A stretch of 8,046 nt of DNA, from NCBI GenBank assembly GCA_015489285.1, contig WGAA01000245.1, forward strand, positions 1 through 8,046, read 5' to 3'. Under the pieces are notes generated by a model, which was not told the DNA's origin, ran no database searches, and saw nothing but the letters and a program-made list of their open reading frames with translations. The translations under genes were made by a program, and so were the position numbers. How positions within the stretch are numbered: the stretch's first letter is position 1; each line of letters opens with the position of its first letter. The stretch is from Anaerolineae bacterium (lineage in GTDB: Bacteria > Chloroflexota > Anaerolineae > JAADDB01). Shown here piece after piece: positions 1 through 6,855 of the stretch.

Positions 1-2
1 GG

Positions 3-1115
3 ATGAGCCTGCACGTGGAGACGGATGCGGGCCGCTGGACGGTCATCGCGTACGGGGACCACGATGAGATCGTCGACGAAACCCACAACCGCCGCTGGGT
101 GGACCGGGGCGCGTTTCTCAGCCGCGAGCGGCATCTGTGGGAGGCCCTCTTCCGCCAGGCCGGATTCCCGGAGATCACGAAGACCGCGTACCTGACCGAA
201 TGCCCCACGTGCCCCTCCTACGCGCTGGCCTGGCGACTGGGGGAGTCGAACACGCGCGGCATCTGGGTGCGCGCCCGCCCCTACGATGCCCGCGGGCCGG
301 TCTTCGGCCTTCTCCCCGTCCTCCACGCCCTCCGTCTGCGGGTGGAGGATTTCACGCACGCGTATCCCCCGGGTGAGGTCGAATCCGCCCCGCCGCTCCC
401 TTCATCCCCCACGGAGCTCGATACCCGGGACATCCTGACCCGCGTGTACGGCTCCGCGCTCCACTGGGTGGAGGGGAAGCCCCGCATCGGCGAGGACATC
501 ACCCCCTGGGTTCTCCAGGCGATCTCCGCGCCCGTCTCCGCGCACGACGCCAGGGAGATCGTGGCCCTGGTCGGCGCGCATTCCTCCCGGGAGGACATCA
601 TCACCTCGGAGGACCAGAAATACGTCCAGGCCAAACTCGTCCTCCTCCAGTACCAGCGCATGGGGACGTGGCTGAAGGTGGCCGAATCCCAACCCCTGGC
701 CCTGAACGTCCGGCCCGACACGTTGGGCGTGGTCTTCACCCGGCTGGTGGACTTCGACCACGACGGGGATCGGGAGATCCTCCTGGTCACCGCGTCCCTG
801 GCCCCCCGCTACCTGGACGGGGTATATCAGCTCTACGGCTGGAAGGAGGGGACACTCCGCCTCCTGTGGACGACCACATCGTACTACGACAACACGACGC
901 TGCCGGAACAGCCCGATTACGCGACCCAGTTCAGTCGCCCCGAGTGGGCGGACAAGAACGGGGACGGGGCCGAGGATATCGTCCTCCACGTGACCCGCTG
1001 GGTGTACCCACGGGAAGACCCCGGGTTCGCGGATACGGCGCGCGTGGTCAAACGCAATCGCTCCACCGTCACCTTCATCTGGAGCGGCCGAGGATTCCTC
1101 ATGGAAGGAGAGTGA
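3..1115 (+). CDS. Hypothetical protein with FG-GAP-like calcium-binding loops, probably 5'-truncated
   Basis: The function is not recognised. The visible protein is 370 residues if the first ATG is used. That methionine sits directly in a beta-strand-like stretch (VETDAGRWTVIAYG) at the very edge of the window, and no ribosome site can be seen, so the true start is probably upstream, perhaps with a signal peptide or lipobox that is missing here. Residues 1-115 look like a small secreted or lipoprotein-type domain with a CPTC pair at about 67-70. A Pro-rich linker follows at about 122-138. The C-terminal part carries two acidic calcium-loop motifs, D250-F-D252-H-D254-G-D256 and D317-K-N319-G-D321-G with D325. 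These resemble FG-GAP/VCBS beta-propeller loops, although two loops alone do not make a full propeller. An extracytoplasmic location is inferred. It ends 8 nt before the next gene, so the two are probably cotranscribed. Confidence 0.7.
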   Translation: MSLHVETDAGRWTVIAYGDHDEIVDETHNRRWVDRGAFLSRERHLWEALFRQAGFPEITKTAYLTECPTCPSYALAWRLGESNTRGIWVRARPYDARGPVFGLLPVLHALRLRVEDFTHAYPPGEVESAPPLPSSPTELDTRDILTRVYGSALHWVEGKPRIGEDITPWVLQAISAPVSAHDAREIVALVGAHSSREDIITSEDQKYVQAKLVLLQYQRMGTWLKVAESQPLALNVRPDTLGVVFTRLVDFDHDGDREILLVTASLAPRYLDGVYQLYGWKEGTLRLLWTTTSYYDNTTLPEQPDYATQFSRPEWADKNGDGAEDIVLHVTRWVYPREDPGFADTARVVKRNRSTVTFIWSGRGFLMEGE

Positions 1116-1123
1116 CACACCCC

Positions 1124-1621
1124 ATGTCCCTGCCCGCACCCGTTGACGAGTACCTGCGACGCCATACCATCCTGACCTTGAGCACGAGGGACGAGGAGGG
1201 GATTCCCCACGCGACCCCCCTGTTCTACGCGCTGTTGCCCGACGGGGATGTGGTCTTCATCTCCCACCCGGATACGGCCCACATCCGCCACATGCTCGGG
1301 CAACCCCACGTGGCCATCGCGGTCTACGGGGAACCCCAGGTCTGGCAGCACATCCAGGGGGTCCAGGCCCACGGCGAGGGGTACGAGCTCCCCCCGGTGC
1401 GTCATCAGGAGGCCTGGGACGCGTACGTCACGGCCTTTCCTTTCCTGAAGCAGGTCGTCCGCTCGGAAACGCCCTCGGTGCAGCAGGTGCGCGCGGCGTT
1501 TCAGGACGCGCGGTGGTACGGCATCCGGTTGACCTGGGTGCGGCTCATCGACAACCAACAGGGGTTCAGCCACAAGGACGAGTGGGTTCGCGGCCCGGAT
1601 CGGTGGGAGAAGGTGCGATGA
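1124..1621 (+). CDS. PNP-oxidase-like split-barrel flavoprotein, YhbP/UPF0306-like
   Basis: This 165-residue protein fits the pyridoxamine 5'-phosphate oxidase-like split-barrel fold. The N-terminal helix and strand (residues 5-22, HTILTLSTRDEEG) are followed by the typical ATPLFYAL strand (30-38), VVFISHPDTAHIRHM (43-57) and a QGVQAHGEG strand (78-86). The C-terminal pattern, with WYGIRLTWVRLIDNQQGF at 131-148 and then W154, closely recalls the end of E. coli YhbP (UPF0306). Members of this fold usually bind flavin or F420 and act as cytoplasmic reductases or oxidases; the substrate here cannot be read from sequence. The start was chosen at 1124 because a GGAAGGAG site lies at 1103-1110 and the upstream gene ends at 1115. 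An open frame continues upstream to 668, but it overlaps the first gene in another frame. The stop overlaps the next start by ATGA, which implies translational coupling. Confidence 0.88.
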   Translation: MSLPAPVDEYLRRHTILTLSTRDEEGIPHATPLFYALLPDGDVVFISHPDTAHIRHMLGQPHVAIAVYGEPQVWQHIQGVQAHGEGYELPPVRHQEAWDAYVTAFPFLKQVVRSETPSVQQVRAAFQDARWYGIRLTWVRLIDNQQGFSHKDEWVRGPDRWEKVR

Positions 1622-2346
1622 GACGTACGGCAGAGGAGGCAGCCCGTCTGGGGCATCCCAGCTACGTGTGGCGTGAGGGACAGGAACGCCGCCTGGGCAT
1701 TATCCGCCGCTGGGCAAAGACCGACGGCGCGCGCATCCTCGTGGACGGATGCGGGATCGGCATGTACGTGCGCGCGCTGCGCCGGTACACCCCCCACGTC
1801 GTCGGCCTGGATATCGACGCCAAAGTGCTCCGCGTGGCCGCGGAGGATCTCCCCCTCCTCTGCCAGGGGGCCGGGGAGGCCCTCCCTTTCCCCGACGACA
1901 CGTTCGACACGGTCCTCAGCCACGAGGTCATCGAACACGTGTCCGATGACCGGCGCACGGTGGCGGAGATGGTCCGCGTCCTCAAACCGGGCGGCCGAGC
2001 CGTCATCTTCTGCCCCAACCGATTCTACCCCTTCGAGACCCACGGGCACTTCTGGCGGGGCCGATATCACTTCGGCAACACGCCGCTGATCAATTACCTG
2101 CCCGACCCCTTGCGCCGACGCCTGGCCCCCCATGTGCGGGCCTATACCCCCTGGGGGTTACGCAGGTTGTTCCGGGGATTGCCCGTGCGCGTGGTGCACC
2201 ACACACAAATCTACCCCGGATACGATAACATCATCGCCCGCCGGCCCCGATGGGGTCGCTGGCTTCGACGGATCACGTACGCGCTGGAACGCACCCCCCT
2301 CCGCCTCTTCGGCCTCTCCCACGTCCTCGTCGTGGAAAAAACATAG
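1618..2346 (+). CDS. Class I SAM-dependent methyltransferase
   Basis: This 242-residue protein is a Methyltransf_11-type enzyme that would transfer a methyl group from S-adenosylmethionine to an unknown small molecule or lipid. Motif I is VDGCGIGMY at 42-50, the acidic SAM-ribose loop is GLDID at 63-67, and motif II/III reads FDTVLSHEVIEHV at 96-108. LKPGGRAVIFCPN at 122-134 is the classical post-motif strand. Residues 140-200 (HGHFWRGRYHFGN and the following helices) form an insertion that probably shapes the acceptor site. It resembles the UbiE-like and glycan- or lipid-associated methyltransferases found near envelope genes, but the substrate is open. The start at 1618 overlaps the preceding stop (ATGA) and has GGGAGAAGG 4 nt upstream, so it is the last gene of a three-gene unit. 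Its final codons and stop overlap the terminator of the opposite strand. Confidence 0.9.
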   Translation: MRRTAEEAARLGHPSYVWREGQERRLGIIRRWAKTDGARILVDGCGIGMYVRALRRYTPHVVGLDIDAKVLRVAAEDLPLLCQGAGEALPFPDDTFDTVLSHEVIEHVSDDRRTVAEMVRVLKPGGRAVIFCPNRFYPFETHGHFWRGRYHFGNTPLINYLPDPLRRRLAPHVRAYTPWGLRRLFRGLPVRVVHHTQIYPGYDNIIARRPRWGRWLRRITYALERTPLRLFGLSHVLVVEKT

Positions 2347-2375
2347 GGGCCCGATGCGCCGGGCACCGGACCCCT
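2345..2375 (-). terminator. Intrinsic terminator of the minus-strand ECF operon
   Basis: Read on the minus strand, bases 2375-2363 and 2357-2345 pair as a continuous 13-bp stem (two pairs are G-U) around a 5-nt loop. The stem is followed three bases later by six T (2341-2336). The same sequence read on the plus strand has mismatches at those two positions and no T-tract, so it works best for the minus strand. It lies 24 nt after the S-component stop codon and overlaps the last codons of the convergent methyltransferase gene. Confidence 0.85.
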
Positions 2376-2399
2376 GTTGGAGACGAGGCGATCTCTCCC

Positions 2400-3296
2400 C
2401 TAGCGTCCCGTCTGTCCGCGGGCGGCTTCGTACGCGCCGTAGAGGATGGGCACGAGGATGATGTCGAAGACCAGGTTGGAGGCCGCGGCGGGCAGGAATT
2501 CGCCGATGATGGCCGTGGCCAGGGAATAGCCGTTCACCCAGATGTCCGCCAGGGCCGCGAAGCCCATGCCCACGATGACGCCCAGGGCCCCCCAGATGAC
2601 GGAAACGGCCACGTCAGGACGGGTGCGCAGGAAGTACCACCCCACGGCCACGAGGACGACGGTGATGATGAGCAGGCCCAGCGTCCACTGACCGGCCCGC
2701 ATCCCCTCCATCCACGGGTGCTCCACGTTGGGGAAGAGCACGGTGAGGACGATGAACAGGGCCATGATCGCCCCGACGAGGACGAGCACCCGCTCGGTAA
2801 CGCGGCGGCGCTCCTCCCAGGTGGCCCAGGCCAGAATGAGTCCCGGAATCATGCCCATGAGCCCGTTACCCAGGTCCCACACGGGGAACACCCCCCATCC
2901 TGTGAGCGCGTCCCCGATGATGTTGCCCACCGCACCGCTGAAGAACCCGACGACGGGACCAAAGGCCAACCCCATGAAGATGGGAATGGCCACCGCAGGA
3001 CGAAGGGAGACGAAGCTCACCGAGGGCAACTGGATGACGTTCGTGGCCCAGGAGAAGATGCCGTACAGGACGGCACCGATGGCCATCATCACCACCTCAC
3101 GGGTCCCCACCTCCCAGATGGGTTTGTTGGCGAAGAAGAAGTAAATGGCCATGACGATGATCGCACCGATGATGTAGAGAATCCACCCGCTGGTCGATGC
3201 CTTTTCCCCACCGGTCACCAGATTGACCAGGAAGAGAACGACCGTGGCTACGATGATGGCTCCCAAGACCTTCGTCAACGTGGACTTTCCGTTCAT
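2400..3296 (-). CDS. ECF transporter S component (substrate-binding membrane subunit)
   Basis: This is a 298-residue, very hydrophobic protein with about eight or nine predicted membrane segments (near residues 8-27, 37-56, 66-86, 98-124, 142-158, 168-187, 204-222, 229-250 and 262-288). The central part, with GAVLYGIF (74-81), LRPAVAIPIFMGLAFGP (98-114), GAVGNIIGDAL (121-131) and WDLGNGLMGMIPGL (140-153), matches the S-component family of energy-coupling-factor importers (ECF-type riboflavin/vitamin S components). S components are usually about 180-220 residues; this one has two extra N-terminal segments and a long C-terminal part. The substrate cannot be told from sequence. The ATG at 3296 has a strong GGAGGT site (3303-3308) 6 nt upstream. 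It follows the fused ECF ATPase gene after 93 nt and is the last gene before a terminator. Confidence 0.85.
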   Translation of the reverse strand: MNGKSTLTKVLGAIIVATVVLFLVNLVTGGEKASTSGWILYIIGAIIVMAIYFFFANKPIWEVGTREVVMMAIGAVLYGIFSWATNVIQLPSVSFVSLRPAVAIPIFMGLAFGPVVGFFSGAVGNIIGDALTGWGVFPVWDLGNGLMGMIPGLILAWATWEERRRVTERVLVLVGAIMALFIVLTVLFPNVEHPWMEGMRAGQWTLGLLIITVVLVAVGWYFLRTRPDVAVSVIWGALGVIVGMGFAALADIWVNGYSLATAIIGEFLPAAASNLVFDIILVPILYGAYEAARGQTGR

Positions 3297-3389
3297 AATG
3301 CCACCTCCAAAAGATGATCCCTGATGAACTGAAGACGATGAAACGGCGGAAGGACGGGCTCTCCGCCGTGGGGGATGCGTGCACTTCCA
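3297..3389 (-). promoter_or_regulatory. Leader of the S-component gene with a 9-bp hairpin and strong ribosome site
   Basis: This is the 93-nt gap between the ATPase stop and the S-component start. On the minus strand it holds a perfect 8-bp inverted repeat (ACGGCGGA, paired with TCCGCCGT; plus-strand arms 3343-3350 and 3362-3369), extended to 9 bp by a G-U pair. A weak T-rich stretch follows, then the GGAGGT ribosome site. It could be an attenuator, an mRNA-stability hairpin or part of an unrecognised regulatory RNA. I do not recognise a TPP, FMN, cobalamin or preQ1 riboswitch core. Confidence 0.45.
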
Positions 3390-3397
3390 TTATACCA
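3389..3397 (-). promoter_or_regulatory. Internal extended -10 promoter upstream of the S-component gene
   Basis: The minus strand reads TGGTATAAT, a perfect -10 hexamer (plus 3389-3394) with the extended TG at the right distance. It overlaps the TAA stop codon of the ATPase gene. The region 17 nt upstream shows only a poor -35 match (GCTGGA), which extended -10 promoters tolerate. A start near 3382 would give the S-component mRNA a leader of about 86 nt. The sequence match is clear; activity is inferred. Confidence 0.5.
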
Positions 3398-5006
3398 CGT
3401 CTGCCAAGACCTCCAGCGGGACGAAGCGACCCAGCCGGGGCAGTTGGGCCAGGTTCATGCGGAGCAAGCTGGTGGGCCGCAGACGACATCGACGCAGCCG
3501 TTCCTCGTCGGCCAGGACGTCCTCAGGAGCCCCGTCGGCCACGATGCGACCGTCGGCGAGGAGAACGACCCGGTTGGCGTAACGCAGGGCCAGGTCCAGA
3601 TCGTGGGTGATGAAGAGGATGGCCTCGAAGGGCATCTGGACGATGGCATCCATGAACTGGGTGTAGTGGCGGTAATCCTGGCCCGCGGTGGGCTCGTCCA
3701 TGACCAGGATTTTGGATTCCATGGCCAGAATGGCGCCGATGCCCACGCGGCGCTGTTGACCGTAGCTCAACGCCAGCGGGGAAACGTGCGCGTACTCCTC
3801 CAGGTCCACGATGCGCAAACTCCGCTCCACGTTGCGGGCCACCCGTTCCTCGTCGAACCCCAGGTTGCGGGGACCAAAGGCCAGCTCCTCCCACACGGTG
3901 GGCGCAAAGAGCATGTGCGATGGGTTCTGGAAGACGAACCCCACCGTGTGCGCGATCTGGGCCACGGACATATCCCGCGTGTCCCGCCCCTCCACCAACA
4001 CCCGACCGGAACGGGGTTTCTCCAGCCCGATGAGGTGACGGACGAGAGTGGTCTTGCCCGCGCCGTTGGGCCCGAGAATGGCAATCACGTCCCCGGGATG
4101 GACGGCGAAGTGGATGTCGTGGAGGACTTCCTGTTCCGGCACGTAGCCGAAGGAGACGCCTTCCATGACCACGAGGGGATCTTCCCCGGGACGTCGTTCC
4201 CGGCGCGGGGGCGGCGGCGAAACGTCCAGGGCCTTCAGACGGTGGACGGCCACGTCCGCGGGCAATTTCACGTCCAGGGGGTTGACCACCTGGAAGAACC
4301 CGGGGATGTCCCCGTAGTACACTTGCTCCCCCCGGTCGAGGAAGAGGGCTTTGTCCGGGTGGATGGAGAGCACGTCCTCCACCCGGTGTTCGATGAGGAG
4401 GACGGTCTTGCCCGCGTCGACAAGCCCGCGGATGAGGGCCAGGGCTTCGTCCACGCTCGTCGGGTCCAGGTTGGCCAGGGGTTCGTCCAGCACGAGGATG
4501 TCGGGTTCCATGACGAGGGTGCCCGCGACCGCGACCTTCTGCTTCTCCCCGCCGCTGAGCGCGAAGGTTTCCCGCTCCTTCAAGTGGTCGATGCCCAGAT
4601 ACCGGAGGACCCGATCCACCCGTTCCAGCATCTCCGGTCGGGGAACGGCCAGATTCTCCAGGCCGAAGGCCACGTCGTTGAGCACGTAAGCGCCCACGAT
4701 TTGCCGCTCCGGGTCCTGGAGCACGGTGCCCACCATCTGGCTGATCTGGGCCAGCTTCAGGGGGGTGGGATCCTGCCCCAGAATGCGGATGGTTCCCTGC
4801 AGCTCACCCCCCTTGTAGGAACGGGGGATCAGGCCGTTGATGGTGCGCATGAGGGTGGTCTTGCCGCACCCCGAGGCCCCGGCAACGAGGATGAGTTCCC
4901 CCGGTTGCACGTCGAAGGTGATGTCGCGTATTGCGTATTCCTTCCGGGTCCGATAGCGATAGGATACATGATGCACTTGTAGGGCTGTGTCCATAGGATC
5001 TCTCAT
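3390..5006 (-). CDS. ECF transporter ATPase, two ABC domains fused (EcfA-EcfA')
   Basis: This cytoplasmic ATPase powers an energy-coupling-factor importer; both nucleotide-binding domains are in one chain of 538 residues. Domain 1 has Walker A GASGCGKT (43-50), Q-loop Q97, signature LSGGE (150-154), Walker B DILVLDE (169-175) and switch H207. A Pro/Arg-rich linker follows at about 261-276. Domain 2 has Walker A GPNGAGKT (312-319), Q360, signature LSYGQ (413-417, with Tyr in place of the usual Gly), Walker B KILVMDE (432-438) and H468. All residues needed for hydrolysis are present in both halves. The start is uncertain: ATG at 5006 was chosen, while a TTG at 5018 or an ATG at 4994 (giving MDTALQ) are alternatives, and none has a good ribosome site. 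Coupling to the NUDIX-GNAT gene, whose stop is 15 nt away, may supply initiation. The S component follows, but no T component is present. Confidence 0.92.
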   Translation of the reverse strand: MRDPMDTALQVHHVSYRYRTRKEYAIRDITFDVQPGELILVAGASGCGKTTLMRTINGLIPRSYKGGELQGTIRILGQDPTPLKLAQISQMVGTVLQDPERQIVGAYVLNDVAFGLENLAVPRPEMLERVDRVLRYLGIDHLKERETFALSGGEKQKVAVAGTLVMEPDILVLDEPLANLDPTSVDEALALIRGLVDAGKTVLLIEHRVEDVLSIHPDKALFLDRGEQVYYGDIPGFFQVVNPLDVKLPADVAVHRLKALDVSPPPPRRERRPGEDPLVVMEGVSFGYVPEQEVLHDIHFAVHPGDVIAILGPNGAGKTTLVRHLIGLEKPRSGRVLVEGRDTRDMSVAQIAHTVGFVFQNPSHMLFAPTVWEELAFGPRNLGFDEERVARNVERSLRIVDLEEYAHVSPLALSYGQQRRVGIGAILAMESKILVMDEPTAGQDYRHYTQFMDAIVQMPFEAILFITHDLDLALRYANRVVLLADGRIVADGAPEDVLADEERLRRCRLRPTSLLRMNLAQLPRLGRFVPLEVLADVV

Positions 5007-5021
5007 CCCGTCATGCAAGGT

Positions 5022-5975
5022 TTAGGAGGATGTCTCACAGAAGTTGTAACAGAGGGTCAACGTGGTCGGACGCTTCTTGTCCGTCGCGGGCCAGAGGGTC
5101 ATCCCGCACACCTGGAAGCCCTTCTTCAGGTAGACGATGATGCCCGGATTCCCCGCGTCCACTTCGGTGGTGATCAGGCAAACGCCCGCGTTGCGTGCCA
5201 CGTTCATCGCGTGTTCGATGAGGTGACTGCCGATACCCCACCGCCGGTGGTGGGGATGGACGAAAACGTGGTCGATGACCGCGCTCTCTTCGTCGGCCTC
5301 GATGCGAAGCCCGCAGTAGCCCACGATGTGCCCCCGGTCGTCGGCCACCAGGAGGTGATGCAAGGGGTCGTTCAGGTAACGCAAGAGATCCCAGCGGGGT
5401 TGATGATAGGTCTCGATGAGGTCCGCGATGGCCGGGATGTCCTGTTCTCCGGCAGGACGGTAGAGGACGGCCCGGGCTTGAAGCCAGCGGCGTAATGCGT
5501 CCCGGTGGGTGGAGAAGGCGATTTCGTGCCAGGGGGGGAGTTCGTGCGGGGCGAACCAGCGGGCGTCTTCCGCGTCGTCCCCCGGCTGCAATGTGCCGCC
5601 CACGACGTGGGCCCGGTAGAGGATGAGTACCCCCCGCTGGTGCATGGAGTCCTCGAAGGAGTAGACGTTCAGGAGGGCGTCCAGGGCCACATCCAACCCC
5701 GTTTCCTCCTTCGTCTCCCGGATGGCCGCCTCCTCCGCGCTCTCGTCGGCCTCCATGTAGCCCGCGGGGAAAGCCCAGTAGCCCTTGCGCGGGGGAACGG
5801 CCCGCCGGATGAGGAGGACGTGCCCGTTGTCCTCGACCAGGGTGCCCGCGGCCGGGGTGGGGTTCACGTAGAAGATGAACCCACAATGGGGGCAGACGAG
5901 GCGTTCCCGGTCGCCTATGCGGCGTCGCTCCAGGGGATGACCGCAGCGGGGACAGTACTTGTATTCTTCCATCAT
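5022..5975 (-). CDS. Zinc-ribbon NUDIX hydrolase fused to a GNAT acetyltransferase
   Basis: This 317-residue fusion has three parts. Residues 8-31 form a zinc ribbon (CPRCG with CPHCG), as in NudC-like and other Nudix_N_2-type hydrolases. Residues about 36-160 form a NUDIX domain with a complete box, G72 to L94, fitting GX5EX7REUXEEXGU (G72, E78, R86-E87, E90-E91, G93). It should cleave a nucleoside diphosphate linked to another group. Residues about 168-300 form a GNAT domain: the acetyl-CoA loop is RRWGIGSHL inside VFVHPHHRRWGIG, preceded by VGYCGLRIEADEE and followed by NPGIIVYLKKGF. The NUDIX substrate and acetyl acceptor are unknown. The ATG at 5975 overlaps the preceding stop (ATGA). 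GGAGG lies only one base before it, so the second ATG at 5972 is equally likely and gives one residue less. The gene is cotranscribed with its neighbours. Confidence 0.9.
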   Translation of the reverse strand: MMEEYKYCPRCGHPLERRRIGDRERLVCPHCGFIFYVNPTPAAGTLVEDNGHVLLIRRAVPPRKGYWAFPAGYMEADESAEEAAIRETKEETGLDVALDALLNVYSFEDSMHQRGVLILYRAHVVGGTLQPGDDAEDARWFAPHELPPWHEIAFSTHRDALRRWLQARAVLYRPAGEQDIPAIADLIETYHQPRWDLLRYLNDPLHHLLVADDRGHIVGYCGLRIEADEESAVIDHVFVHPHHRRWGIGSHLIEHAMNVARNAGVCLITTEVDAGNPGIIVYLKKGFQVCGMTLWPATDKKRPTTLTLCYNFCETSS

Positions 5976-6691
5976 GCCTCCGAAATCCGACGGTGGAAGA
6001 GGTCGCGCAATTTCCTGCGGATTTCGTCGTTCAGGCCCTTTTCCTTGGCCCGAGCACGCACGAATTTCTTCATCTCCTTGGGCAGTACGGGCGGAACCGT
6101 GGGGTTTTCACGGGTAAGGGGGATGTTCTGGGTGAAGAAGACGACGGGTTGGATGTCGACGACGAGGTCGGGATCCTCCTTCTGCAACCATTTGCGCAGT
6201 TTTTCCACATGGCTCCAGGCTTCGCCCACCGGGTCGCCCAGGCCCTCCGCGCCGAAGAGGCCCAGGAGACGCCGCAGGCTGAAGGGTTGCCGCCATTTGT
6301 CCCCCTTGGCGACGACGGGATCGTTCGTGTCCCGCAGGACGATGACGAAAAGGCCGGCCGGGCCGAGGAGGACGTGATCCGCGGGGAGGAGCCAGTGGTA
6401 GATCTCGTACTTGTCGTCCAGCCCCTTCAGGTGCTTGTCCAGAATCTGGTCGGGGCGCAACGGACGCTTGGCAAACCGACGCAGGTTGTAGTTCCCGATC
6501 TGGGCGGCGATGAAGCCGACGATGAGGGAGGCCAGGGCGATGCTGACCCACATGCCGTAGCGGGGGTTGTCGGGTCGAGTTCGCAGGGTGATGACCATTC
6601 CGAGGATGAGGACGGCCAGGCCGAACAGGCTGGCGATGTTGGCGATTTTCTTGCGAAACGCGACTTTCTTTTCGTTGACGAAGATGCGCAT
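5972..6691 (-). CDS. Membrane-anchored NERD-domain-like protein with degenerate active site
   Basis: This 239-residue protein has two N-terminal membrane segments (about 18-36 and 47-65) and a cytoplasmic domain. Residues about 79-195 resemble the nuclease-related NERD domain: RPDQILDKHL (79-88), a strand YEIYHWLL, the conserved D105-H-V motif, then GPAGLFVIVLRD (110-121) and KGDKW (129-133). In typical NERD domains the strand after the Gly carries Glu-x-Lys; here it reads V118-L119-R120, and the earlier Gly-Glu position is Q82. DNA cleavage is therefore doubtful and a scaffold or sensing role is possible. A basic C-terminal helix ends the protein. The ATG at 6691 has GAAGGG close by and AAGGAG (6705-6710) farther upstream. 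The stop overlaps the NUDIX-GNAT start by ATGA, so it heads this operon. The family assignment rests on pattern memory. Confidence 0.75.
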   Translation of the reverse strand: MRIFVNEKKVAFRKKIANIASLFGLAVLILGMVITLRTRPDNPRYGMWVSIALASLIVGFIAAQIGNYNLRRFAKRPLRPDQILDKHLKGLDDKYEIYHWLLPADHVLLGPAGLFVIVLRDTNDPVVAKGDKWRQPFSLRRLLGLFGAEGLGDPVGEAWSHVEKLRKWLQKEDPDLVVDIQPVVFFTQNIPLTRENPTVPPVLPKEMKKFVRARAKEKGLNDEIRRKLRDLFHRRISEA

Positions 6692-6733
6692 GATCCCTTC
6701 GCTGCTCCTTTGTCCGAGGATGTGCTCGGCCCC

Positions 6734-6742
6734 ATTTTACCA
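6734..6742 (-). promoter_or_regulatory. Likely promoter of the NERD/NUDIX/ECF operon
   Basis: The minus strand reads TGGTAAAAT, a -10 hexamer TAAAAT (plus 6734-6739) with an extended TG, about 43 nt upstream of the NERD-like start codon. The corresponding -35 region (TTACTC) is poor and falls inside the first heptamer repeat cluster. Recognition would depend on the extended -10. Confidence 0.45.
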
Positions 6743-6756
6743 CAAGAAGGGGGAAT

Positions 6757-6829
6757 GAGTAACGAGTCAGGCGTAACGAGTCGGGAGTAACGAGTAATCG
6801 GATGGCGAGAAACGACAACGATTAACGAT
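6757..6829 (+). repeat. Heptamer repeat cluster 1 (TAACGAG type)
   Basis: About ten consecutive 7-bp units run without a phase break. The unit TAACGAG occurs exactly at 6760, 6774 and 6788, alternating with relatives such as TCAGGCG and TCGGGAG, and it decays to CAACGAT and TAACGAT at 6816-6829. It lies directly upstream of the NERD operon promoter. It contains a 12-bp segment (GGATGGCGAGAA, 6800-6811) that is repeated at 6926-6937. Confidence 0.85.
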
Positions 6830-6855
6830 TGAAGGACTGGCGTGCATACAAGGTT

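Noticed and set aside
668..1123. N-terminal extension of the YhbP-like protein
   Set aside because: It would overlap the first gene by more than 400 nt; family length and the ribosome site support a start at 1124.
402..1139. Minus-strand open frame opposite the first gene
   Set aside because: High-GC shadow frame with no domain; the plus-strand frame has calcium-loop motifs and a consistent operon layout.
2250..3317. Plus-strand open frame rich in His, Asp and Gly
   Set aside because: It is antisense to the S-component gene; the odd composition is the complement of membrane-segment codons.
3297..3389. Known riboswitch (TPP, FMN, cobalamin, preQ1) before the S-component gene
   Set aside because: None of the conserved cores of those classes is recognisable and the leader is short; only a generic hairpin can be supported.
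3375..4982. Long plus-strand open frame of about 535 codons
   Set aside because: It is the antisense shadow of the fused ECF ATPase gene, whose Walker and signature motifs are intact on the minus strand; the antisense frame has no recognisable domain.
5505..6790. Plus-strand frames opposite NUDIX-GNAT and NERD genes
   Set aside because: No domain matches; they are antisense to genes with clear motifs and ATGA coupling.
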